Below, piece after piece: positions 27,185 to 34,133 of a stretch of DNA of 64,000 nucleotides. The stretch comes from Streptomyces sp. SID13726. GTDB lineage: Bacteria; Actinomycetota; Actinomycetes; Streptomycetales; Streptomycetaceae. The DNA lies in assembly GCF_010548375.1 (NCBI RefSeq), contig NZ_JAAGLY010000017.1, positions 124,001-188,000 on the forward strand. Reading direction: 5' to 3'. The first letter of the stretch is position 1. Each line of letters begins with the position of its first letter. Under the pieces are notes generated by a model, which searched no databases, had not been told where the DNA came from, and saw nothing but the letters and a program-made list of their open reading frames with translations. A program made the position numbers and the translations under genes.

Positions 27185-27767
27185 CCGACCGCAGCCGCAA
27201 CAACTGGCCCCCCGAGAGCTGTTGCGCGATCTCGCCGCCCTCGACCAGGCGCTGTACGAGGCCGTGACGGTCACCCGGACCCCCACCCTGGACCATGCCC
27301 TGCGGCGGCTGTCCGCCGCGGCGGACCACTCCAAGATCTCCTTCACGGTCGCCGGACTGCTCGCCCTGTGCCCCGGCCGCCCCCGGCGCGCCGGCCTCCT
27401 CGGCGTCGCGGCCATCGGGGTCGCCTCCGCGAGCGCCAACCTGCTCGGCAAGCGCCTGGTCCGCCGCACCCGGCCGCACCGCGCCGAGGACTCCCCGTTC
27501 CCGGGACGGCACGTGCCCATGCCGAAGTCCGCGTCCTTCCCCTCGGGCCACACCGCGTCCGCGGTCGCCTTCGCGGCCGCCGTGGGTCCCACGCTCCCCG
27601 TCGCCACGGTCCCGCTGGGCCTGCTGGCCTGCGCGGTGGGTTACTCCCGGATCCACACCGGCGTCCACTACCCGGGCGACGTGGTCGCGGGCGCCGTACT
27701 GGGCACCGGAGCGGCGGCCGCGGTCCTCGCGGCGGCCGGCCGGCGGGGCTCGGCCAGGAGCGCCTGA
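27177..27767 (+). CDS. PAP2-family lipid phosphatase
   Basis: The 196-residue membrane phosphatase contains the full PAP2 signature: KRLVRRTRP (motif 1), SFPSGHTAS (motif 2) and SRIHTGVHYPGD (motif 3, with the catalytic His). It removes phosphate from lipid phosphates such as phosphatidate or undecaprenyl pyrophosphate. It overlaps the upstream lipid kinase gene by eight bases. A kinase and phosphatase acting on lipid head groups in one operon suggests a local cycle. A strong 23-bp inverted repeat ends the transcript. Confidence 0.93.
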   Translation: MLDRPQPQQLAPRELLRDLAALDQALYEAVTVTRTPTLDHALRRLSAAADHSKISFTVAGLLALCPGRPRRAGLLGVAAIGVASASANLLGKRLVRRTRPHRAEDSPFPGRHVPMPKSASFPSGHTASAVAFAAAVGPTLPVATVPLGLLACAVGYSRIHTGVHYPGDVVAGAVLGTGAAAAVLAAAGRRGSARSA

Positions 27768-27790
27768 GCCGGGCACGGCTCGCGGCACGG

Positions 27791-27845
27791 ACGAGCGAGC
27801 GCCCCGCACCCGGTCACTGGAGCCGGGTGCGGGGCGCTCGCTCGT
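27791..27845. terminator. Long bidirectional hairpin between PAP2 and phosphoesterase genes
   Basis: Perfect 23-bp arms lie at 27791-27813 and 27823-27845; the left arm begins ACGAGCGAGCG and ends CACCCGG. A nine-base loop separates them. The hairpin sits between two convergent stops (27767 and 27870), so it can serve both transcripts. It has no U-tract. Confidence 0.9.
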
Positions 27846-27869
27846 GTCGGGCCGGGCCCGACGATCCGC

Positions 27870-29720
27870 TCAGCTCGTCGCCGTGCAGGTCCTGCGACGG
27901 CGCAGGGTGAACACCGTGGTCGTGGCCGCGGCGGTGAGGAGACCGGCCCCGAGGACGATCGGCAGGGCGGGGGAGGTGCTGCCGGTGTCGGCGACGTTCT
28001 GCGCCTTGAGGTCCGCGACGTAGGGCGCGTACGGCGTCCTGTCCGAGGTGGCCGAGGCCGCCTGGGAGTAGTGCGGGATCCGCTTGACCGACTTGACCGA
28101 GCCGTCGGAGTTCAGCAGCACCTGCTTGTCGTTGGGGTGCCGGAAGTCGAACATGCCGGTCAGGCTGCCCGCCCGCTGGTCGAAGGAGGCGTCGCCGATG
28201 CGGCCGGTGCGCCAGTTGTTCTCGATGAACCGGGTGATCGACGCCTGCTCGGTGGCGGTGTGGTCGATCGAATTCACCTTGCTGTAGGGGGAGATGACCA
28301 GCAGCGGCTGCCGGGTGCCCGGTCCGCAGCGGTCCGCGTAACCGCTCGCGGCGGCGTGCCCTGACTGGCAGGCGGGGCTGTCGAGGGCCTTGCCGTTGGA
28401 GCCGACGGTCGAGTCCTTGGAGCCGTTGAGGACCTTGGAGGTGACGTGGTCGTACCAGCCGTCGGAGTCGTCGTAGGCGAGCACGACCGCGGTGGACTTC
28501 CACTCCGGCGACTGCTGGAGGGCGTTGATCTCCTTGACGAGGAAGTGCTGCTCGTCGATCGGGTCGGAGTAGCCCGCGTGGCCGTCCTGGTACTCACCGG
28601 CCTTCAGGAAGCTCACGGCGGGCAGGTTCCCGGCCTTGACCGCGGCGTCGAAGTCGCTCAGGTCGTAGTTGTGGTTGGCGCGCCCGCTGTGGCCGATCTC
28701 GGCGACGCTCTTGGGCGCGAGGTGGTGCGGGTTCGCCGTCGACTTGTAGTAGGCGAACGGGTTGTGGTGCGGGCTGTAGTCGACGGCCGCCGCGCCGCCC
28801 ACGTTGGCGTGCGTGGTGTCGCACTTGGCGTAGTCGCTCTGCTTGCCGTCCCACGCGGTGCTGGGCCGGAAGCCGCCCTGGAACCAACCCCAGCTCACGC
28901 CCTTGGAGTTGAGCAGGTCACCGATGTTCTTGCCCTGCATCGCGGCGAGCGCGCTGGTGCTGGTGTGGTCCTTGTCCGCGCAGTCGTCGTAGGCCGGGTC
29001 GGGGTCGTTGACGACCGTGCCGACGCCCTTGGCGTTCGGCGAGATCACCGCGTACGAGTCCGGCGTGGTCGTCTGCTTCGGGTGCTCCGTGCCGGAGGAC
29101 GGGTCGGTGGAGATCACGCCGTGCGTCTGACCGGAGATCAGGTTGAGGGCACCGGGCGTGGAGGGGCCGTAGACCGAACTGAAGGAGCGGTCGTTCAGCG
29201 AGTAGTTCTGCGCGTAGTTCCACAGCGCGGTGACGGTGTTGCCGTCGTAGTAGTCCATCACCAGGCCGGGCTCGCCGAACAGCCCGGTGCACTTGTTGAC
29301 CTCGGTGTTCTCGACGTACTTGTCGGCCTTGCCGCCGTTCGCCGCGTACTGCTCGGGGCCGTAGGAGTGGTTCTGGTCGCAGGTCACCGCCTGTGAACTG
29401 GCCAGTCGCTTCGGGGTGTACAGGTTCGGGTTCTTCTTCAGCAGCCCGGCGTTGAGAAGGTTGTTCGCCTTCGGGGTGTGCTTGGCCGCGGTGAACTTCG
29501 TGCCGTCGGTTCCGGTCGCCTTGGGGTAGGTGGCGAAGTAGTGGTCGAAGGAGATGTTCTCGTCGTAGATGACCACCATGTGCTTGATCGGCGTCGCGGT
29601 CCGCGCGGCCGAGGGGCTGTGGTGTGCGGGGGCCGCAGAGGCGGGCACGGCGCCCGCCGCCGCGACGACGAGGGCGCCGAGCAGGGCACCCACGGTTCTT
29701 GCTGTGGTGGAGCCGATCAT
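27870..29720 (-). CDS. Cell-wall-anchored phosphoesterase (phospholipase C / acid phosphatase type)
   Basis: The 616-residue protein has a Sec signal (about 1-35) and a large phosphoesterase domain. Typical motifs are IKHMVVIYDENISFDHYFA near the N-terminus, NHNYDLSDFD, and VVLAYDDSDGWYDHV near residue 425. The family covers phospholipase C and AcpA-like acid phosphatases. The C-terminus shows a sorting signal: NVADTGS, then the hydrophobic segment ALPIVLGAGLLTAAATTTVF and a basic tail (LRRRRT). VADTG resembles the LAxTG motif of class E sortases, so covalent wall attachment is likely. The ATG at 29720 has GGAAAGG upstream. Confidence 0.88.
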   Translation of the reverse strand: MIGSTTARTVGALLGALVVAAAGAVPASAAPAHHSPSAARTATPIKHMVVIYDENISFDHYFATYPKATGTDGTKFTAAKHTPKANNLLNAGLLKKNPNLYTPKRLASSQAVTCDQNHSYGPEQYAANGGKADKYVENTEVNKCTGLFGEPGLVMDYYDGNTVTALWNYAQNYSLNDRSFSSVYGPSTPGALNLISGQTHGVISTDPSSGTEHPKQTTTPDSYAVISPNAKGVGTVVNDPDPAYDDCADKDHTSTSALAAMQGKNIGDLLNSKGVSWGWFQGGFRPSTAWDGKQSDYAKCDTTHANVGGAAAVDYSPHHNPFAYYKSTANPHHLAPKSVAEIGHSGRANHNYDLSDFDAAVKAGNLPAVSFLKAGEYQDGHAGYSDPIDEQHFLVKEINALQQSPEWKSTAVVLAYDDSDGWYDHVTSKVLNGSKDSTVGSNGKALDSPACQSGHAAASGYADRCGPGTRQPLLVISPYSKVNSIDHTATEQASITRFIENNWRTGRIGDASFDQRAGSLTGMFDFRHPNDKQVLLNSDGSVKSVKRIPHYSQAASATSDRTPYAPYVADLKAQNVADTGSTSPALPIVLGAGLLTAAATTTVFTLRRRRTCTATS

Positions 29721-29846
29721 GCTGTGTTGCCTTTCCAGGGAGCACGTTTGCAGGGAGCACGGGAAGGGGCTGCTGCCGGAACCCTCGGCCATGGTGACGG
29801 CAGCTCAGGGCAGAGGCGATGACGCGCGAGCGAATGTTCGGTCAGG

Positions 29847-29864
29847 AAAATCTCATGGGATTTT
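29847..29864. promoter_or_regulatory. AT-rich 18-bp palindrome between efeB and the phosphoesterase gene
   Basis: AAAATCTCATGGGATTTT matches dyad symmetry at eight of nine pairs. It is strikingly AT-rich against its surroundings. It lies about 127 bp upstream of the phosphoesterase start and 33 bp beyond the efeB stop. It is either an operator or a weak terminator. Confidence 0.5.
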
Positions 29865-29897
29865 GAGCCGTTCTTGACTGGTATCGAAGAGGCGGTG

Positions 29898-31127
29898 TCA
29901 GGCCATGAGGGCGCGTCCCAGCCAGTCGGAGGCGTCCCGCACCCCGGGCAGCGCGAAGAAGTAGCCGCCTCCGAACGGCGAGATGTAGTCGACCAGCGGT
30001 TCACCGGCCAGCCGCTTCTGCACGGTCTCGAACTGCCGGGCCGGATCCTGCTGGTAGCAGCAGAACACCAGCCCCATGTCGAGGTTGCCGTTGCCGTCCG
30101 TGCCCCGGTCGTAGTTGTAGCCCCGGCGCAGGATGCGCTGCTCGTCGGTGGCGCCGGTGCGCGGGTTGGCGAGCCGGATATGGCTGTCCAGCGGGATCAC
30201 GTCACCCTGCGGATCCTGCGCGTACCGCGGCTCGTCCTTCTCGTGCCGGCCGTCCAGGGGCGCCCCGGTGTCCCGGGCGCGCCCGAACATCCGCTCCTGC
30301 TCGGTGATCGAGACGCGGTCCCAGAACTCCACCAGCATCCGGATCAGCCGTACGACCTGGTAGCTGCCGCCGACCGCCCAGTCCGGCTCCCCGCCGCCCG
30401 TGCCCACCCACACCAGCCGGTCCATCGCACGGCCGTCGGTCACCTCGGGGTTGGCGATGCCGTCCTTGAACCCCAGGTGGTTGCGCGGGGCCCCGGACGG
30501 CCGCGAGGGGCTGACGAACCCGTCCATCCGCCAGCGCACCTGCATCCCGCCGCGCGTGTGCCTGGTGAGGTCGCGCAGGGCGTGCAGCACGGTGTCGGTG
30601 TTGTCGGCGCACAGCTGCACGCTGAGATCGCCGTGGCACCAGGCCGCGTCGAGGTCGTCGTCGGGGAAGGACGGCATGGCGGTGAGCCGGTGCGGCTTGC
30701 GGGCGGCCAGACCGTAGCGGTCGTCGAAGAGGGAGGCGCCGACGCCGACGGTGACGCTCAGCCGGTCGGCGGGGATCTGCGGGCCGAGGGTTCCGGAGTC
30801 GGCCGGCGGGGCGGTGATGCCGAGGGCGTCCGGGGTGCCTCCGGCGGTCAGGAAGCGGGCCCGCTCGGTGACCGTGCGCAGCAGGTCGGTCAGTTCGGCA
30901 CGGCCGTCCGCCGTCGCGTCGAAGGACACGAACGCCGTGGCGCGCTGTGCCGGGGTGAGGATGCCGGCCTGGTGGGGGCCGTGGAAGGGCACGCCCTGAG
31001 TGTCGCTCCCGGCGCCACCGGCGCTGTCTGCGTTCTCGGGGGCGGCGGCCGCCACCAGCCCCGTACCTGCCACGGCGGCCGCTCCCGCCAGGAATCCCCG
31101 GCGGCCCACCTGCTTCGCGGATGTCAC
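29898..31127 (-). CDS. efeB: Dye-decolorizing-type heme peroxidase EfeB, Tat-secreted
   Basis: The 409-residue protein begins with a Tat signal (GRRGFLAGAAAVAGTG) and has the DyP peroxidase fold. The GxxDG motif is GFKDGIANPEV (near residue 221), and a late conserved His/Arg region precedes the end (FGGGYFFALPGV). EfeB works with EfeO and the EfeU permease in ferrous iron uptake, oxidising Fe2+ or handling heme outside the membrane. The GTG at 31127 overlaps the efeO stop as GTGA and has GGAG six bases upstream, so the two are translationally coupled. Confidence 0.92.
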   Translation of the reverse strand: MTSAKQVGRRGFLAGAAAVAGTGLVAAAAPENADSAGGAGSDTQGVPFHGPHQAGILTPAQRATAFVSFDATADGRAELTDLLRTVTERARFLTAGGTPDALGITAPPADSGTLGPQIPADRLSVTVGVGASLFDDRYGLAARKPHRLTAMPSFPDDDLDAAWCHGDLSVQLCADNTDTVLHALRDLTRHTRGGMQVRWRMDGFVSPSRPSGAPRNHLGFKDGIANPEVTDGRAMDRLVWVGTGGGEPDWAVGGSYQVVRLIRMLVEFWDRVSITEQERMFGRARDTGAPLDGRHEKDEPRYAQDPQGDVIPLDSHIRLANPRTGATDEQRILRRGYNYDRGTDGNGNLDMGLVFCCYQQDPARQFETVQKRLAGEPLVDYISPFGGGYFFALPGVRDASDWLGRALMA

Positions 31128-32371
31128 GCGGTTCTCCGTACGTCGGTCAGGGCGGCGACCTCGGCCAGCCGCTCCACGAGTTCGCTCAGGTCGGCGTCGA
31201 CCTTCTCCCGCTGGCTGCGTGTCAATCGGGCGAGCGGGGTCCAGTGGCCGCCGTGGTCGAAGGCGTCCAGGGTGTGCTGGGCGCGGTCCGTCCAGGTGTC
31301 GATCCCGGTCAGCCCGGCGGCGCGGGTCTTCAGCAGCGGGCGCAGGTAACCGAGCAGGGCCCGGGTGCCGTCGAGGTTGGCGCGGGCGGTGGCGAGGTTG
31401 GTGCCGCTGCCGTAGTCGGTACGGCCGGTCAGCTCGAACTGCACGGTGTTCTCCAGGATCTCGTGCGCCCGCAGGCCGACGTCGGCCGGGTCCATCCGCT
31501 GGTCGGGCCAGCTGTCCCGCAAGGCGTGCACGGCCTCGGCCAGACGGTCGGCCGGTCCGCGCAGACCGCTCGCGGACTCGCCGTGCCACAGCCCGTACTC
31601 GACCCGGTGGAACCCGGCGAAACCCGGATCGCGCACCCCGTCCGGCAGCCCGGCCGTGGTGCCGTTGATCTCCCCGTCGGCGTCCCCGAAGGTGCCGTAG
31701 GCGGCGCCCATCCGCTCGTACACCAGGTGCGCGGGCAGCCAGGCGGCACGCGCGGCGGCCAGGTCACCGCGGTCGACGGCGGCGCGCAGCACATCGGTCC
31801 TGCGGGCCAGTTCGACGGTGCGGGCCTGGATCCACTTCTGGTAGGCGAGGGTGGGCGGGATGAGTTCCTGCTGGGTGACGGGCATCGCGGCCGGACCGCT
31901 CTTCACGCCCCCGCCGCCGGTGATCCGCACGGTGGGCCCGGTGACGGCGTCGGCGTCGTCGGGCAGGCACTTGAAGGCGTAGGAGCCGTCGCCGAGGGTC
32001 ACCTGAAGCGGCCGGGTGGTGCCGGGACCCAGGCCCTCGACCTCGCCGTAGACCGCACCGGTCCGGGCGTCGGTGAGATACGCCTCGGCCGCCGTGGCGG
32101 AGGTGTTGCGCAGGTCGAAGACCTGGCGTCCCGCCGCCGCGTGGGTCCAGCCGTGTCCGCAGCCGCTCGTGCCCACGTCGACGGTGGTGTGGCGCAGCCC
32201 GTCGGAGGCGACCGACCGCACGCCCCTGCCCTCACCGGGGTCCCGGGTGACCACCACGCCCGCCGTCACCGCCGCGGCCACGACGAGTACGGCGGCCGTG
32301 AGCAGCACGGGGCGCCGTCGCAGGAGCGGGACGGGCGCGGCGGTCACGGCTCCGGGCTCGGGTGGGGACAC
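31124..32371 (-). CDS. efeO: Iron uptake lipoprotein-like protein EfeO (cupredoxin + imelysin)
   Basis: The 415-residue protein has an N-terminal membrane anchor or signal (VLLTAAVLVVAAAVTAGVVV). A cupredoxin-like domain (about 55-145; Cys in YAFKCLPDDADAV) and a C-terminal imelysin/M75 domain (about 165-410) follow; the latter carries the metal motif PAHLVYERMG and HRVEYGLWHG. EfeO binds iron at the surface and passes it on. The GTG at 32371 is favoured because GGAG lies eight bases upstream; GTG 32428 is an alternative. The efeB gene follows with a four-base overlap. No EfeU permease gene is present on either side. Confidence 0.9.
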   Translation of the reverse strand: MSPPEPGAVTAAPVPLLRRRPVLLTAAVLVVAAAVTAGVVVTRDPGEGRGVRSVASDGLRHTTVDVGTSGCGHGWTHAAAGRQVFDLRNTSATAAEAYLTDARTGAVYGEVEGLGPGTTRPLQVTLGDGSYAFKCLPDDADAVTGPTVRITGGGGVKSGPAAMPVTQQELIPPTLAYQKWIQARTVELARRTDVLRAAVDRGDLAAARAAWLPAHLVYERMGAAYGTFGDADGEINGTTAGLPDGVRDPGFAGFHRVEYGLWHGESASGLRGPADRLAEAVHALRDSWPDQRMDPADVGLRAHEILENTVQFELTGRTDYGSGTNLATARANLDGTRALLGYLRPLLKTRAAGLTGIDTWTDRAQHTLDAFDHGGHWTPLARLTRSQREKVDADLSELVERLAEVAALTDVRRTA

Positions 32372-32497
32372 GCCGGGGCTCCAGTGGGTCGTACGGGATG
32401 CATCGCTTGCGCTGCCGATGCTAAGCACCCCGCAGGGCCGGAAACCGCCTTCCTGACCAGGTCCTGACCGGAGGAAAAGCCAGAATTCGTCGGCAGT

Positions 32498-33400
32498 TCA
32501 CTCTCGGCGCGCGAGGGGCGTCGAGGCCGGGGCGCCGGTGCGCGTCTCCAGGGCGCGCAGCACGGCCACCATGTCCGCGCCGCCGTGGCCCTGCTCGACG
32601 GCCTCGCCGTACAGGGCGTGGCAGACGTCGAGCAGGGGAGAGGCCAGACCGGCCTTGCGGGCGGCCTCGGCGATCAGGCGGTTGTTCTCCAGCACGTTGT
32701 CGGCGGCGGCCTGCACGGCGAAGTCGCGGGCCAGCAGCTTGGCTCCCTTCACCCGCGAGACGGCACTCGCCATCGGTCCCGCGTCCAGGACGTCCCGGAG
32801 CAGGCCCTGGTCGAGGCCGTGCCGGTCCGCGAAGTGGAACGCCTCGGTCAGCCCGGTGACCAGGGTGATCAGGAAGAGGTTCACGGAGAACTTCATCAGC
32901 AGCGCGCCCGGTACCGCGCCGCAGTCGAACGTCTCCCGGCACATGGCGGCGAGCAGCGGACGTACGGCCGCGACGGCGTCCGCGTCCCCGGCGGTCATCC
33001 CCACGAGTTCCCCTTGCTCGGCGGGGATCCGGGACCCGGAGACGGGAACCTCCGCGTACCGTCCGCCCGCCGCCCGGACGGCGTCCTGGAGACCGGCGGA
33101 GAACTCCGCCGAGGTCGTGCCCATGTGGACGACCGTGTGTCCGGCGACGCGGGCGGCGAACTCCGGCGTGCCACGCCCCAGCACGGCGTCCACGGCGGCC
33201 TCGTCGGCCAGCATCAGGATCACCGTCCCTGCCCGCTCGAAGACCTCGGCGGGGAGCGCGGCGACCTCGGCCCCGGCGGAGCGCAGGGGCTCGCACCGGC
33301 CAGGGGAGCGGTTCCAGACCACGAGCGGCGTCCCGGCGCGGGCGAGATTGAGGGCCATGGGCTGCCCCATGGTGCCGAGACCGATGAATCCCACGTTCAC
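32498..33400 (-). CDS. NAD(P)-dependent beta-hydroxyacid dehydrogenase family protein
   Basis: The 300-residue enzyme belongs to the 3-hydroxyisobutyrate/6-phosphogluconate-like family. The Rossmann motif GFIGLGTMGQPMALNL is at the very start. The substrate-binding stretch PVSGSRIPAEQGEL follows near residue 118, and the catalytic Lys is in ALLMKFSVNLF (near 170). It reduces or oxidises a small hydroxyacid or semialdehyde. The GTG at 33400 has AAGG nine bases upstream. It is divergent from a TetR-family repressor, and two strong palindromes between the genes suggest direct control by it. Confidence 0.9.
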   Translation of the reverse strand: MNVGFIGLGTMGQPMALNLARAGTPLVVWNRSPGRCEPLRSAGAEVAALPAEVFERAGTVILMLADEAAVDAVLGRGTPEFAARVAGHTVVHMGTTSAEFSAGLQDAVRAAGGRYAEVPVSGSRIPAEQGELVGMTAGDADAVAAVRPLLAAMCRETFDCGAVPGALLMKFSVNLFLITLVTGLTEAFHFADRHGLDQGLLRDVLDAGPMASAVSRVKGAKLLARDFAVQAAADNVLENNRLIAEAARKAGLASPLLDVCHALYGEAVEQGHGGADMVAVLRALETRTGAPASTPLARRE

Positions 33401-33440
33401 GAGGTACCGCCTTCTCCCGCTCTGACATCATTTCCGCGCA

Positions 33441-33458
33441 CTATGACAGCGGTCATAG
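33441..33458. promoter_or_regulatory. Operator copy 1 between dehydrogenase and TetR genes
   Basis: CTATGACAGCGGTCATAG has perfect 7-bp arms around AGCG. The same 18 bases recur at 33469-33486, with centres 28 bp apart. It lies 41 bp from the dehydrogenase start and is a likely binding site for the adjacent TetR protein. Confidence 0.8.
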
Positions 33459-33462
33459 CGGC

Positions 33463-33492
33463 TCCAGTCTATGACAGCGGTCATAGACTGGA
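33463..33492. promoter_or_regulatory. Operator copy 2, 30-bp perfect palindrome
   Basis: Arms of 13 bp (TCCAGTCTATGAC and GTCATAGACTGGA) flank AGCG with no mismatch. The core is identical to operator copy 1. The right end is 30 bp before the TetR start codon, so binding here would block the TetR promoter and probably also the divergent dehydrogenase promoter. Confidence 0.85.
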
Positions 33493-33521
33493 CCCCACAC
33501 CACCGGACCAGGAGGTCGGCG

Positions 33522-34118
33522 ATGACGGCGCCCGAACGGGGAGCGCGCGAACGGATGGTCTTCAGCGCGGCCCAGCTCATCCGGCGCGACGGCGTCGCCG
33601 CCACCGGCATGCGCGAGGTCGCCGCGCACGCCGGCGCACCGCGCGGCTCGCTCCAGCACTACTTCCCCGGCGGCAAGGACCAGCTGGTCGACGAGGCCGT
33701 GGAGTGGGCGGGCCGGTACGCGGGCAACCGGGTGGCCCGCTTCCTATCGGACCTGCCGGAGCCGACCCCCGGCGGCCTGTTCGCCCGGATGGTGCGCCAG
33801 TGGACCGACGAGTACGAGACCACCGGCTTCGCGGGTGGCTGCCCCGTCGCCGCCGCCACGGTGGACCGCGCCGAGTCCAGCCCGTCCACGCGCCGGGCCG
33901 CGGCGGCGGCGTTCACCACCTGGACCGGCCCGGTGGCCCGCGCCCTGACCGACATGGACGTGCCCGAGGAACGGGCCGCCGCGCTGGCCACCCTCATGGT
34001 GAGCGCCCTGGAGGGCGCGATCCTCCTGGCCCGCGCCGAGCGGGACGTACGCCCGCTGACCACCGTGGCCCGCGAACTCGCCCCCCTCCTCGACGCGGCC
34101 GTACGCCGGGACACCTGA
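33522..34118 (+). CDS. TetR-family transcriptional repressor (LmrA/YxaF type)
   Basis: The 198-residue protein has an N-terminal TetR helix-turn-helix (about 10-58; GVAATGMREVAAHAGAPRGSLQHYFPGGKDQL). Its ligand-binding C-terminal domain is of the LmrA/YxaF type (GGCPVAAATVDRAE). The ATG at 33522 follows AGGAGG six bases upstream. Two copies of the same palindrome lie directly in front of it, between this gene and the divergent dehydrogenase gene. It probably represses both and is released by a small-molecule substrate of the dehydrogenase. Confidence 0.92.
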   Translation: MTAPERGARERMVFSAAQLIRRDGVAATGMREVAAHAGAPRGSLQHYFPGGKDQLVDEAVEWAGRYAGNRVARFLSDLPEPTPGGLFARMVRQWTDEYETTGFAGGCPVAAATVDRAESSPSTRRAAAAAFTTWTGPVARALTDMDVPEERAAALATLMVSALEGAILLARAERDVRPLTTVARELAPLLDAAVRRDT

Positions 34119-34133
34119 CCCCGGCGGGGCGAT

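Noticed and set aside
31121..32467. Plus-strand 448-residue open frame
   Set aside because: It is antisense to efeO, which has clear cupredoxin and imelysin motifs. The plus frame has none.
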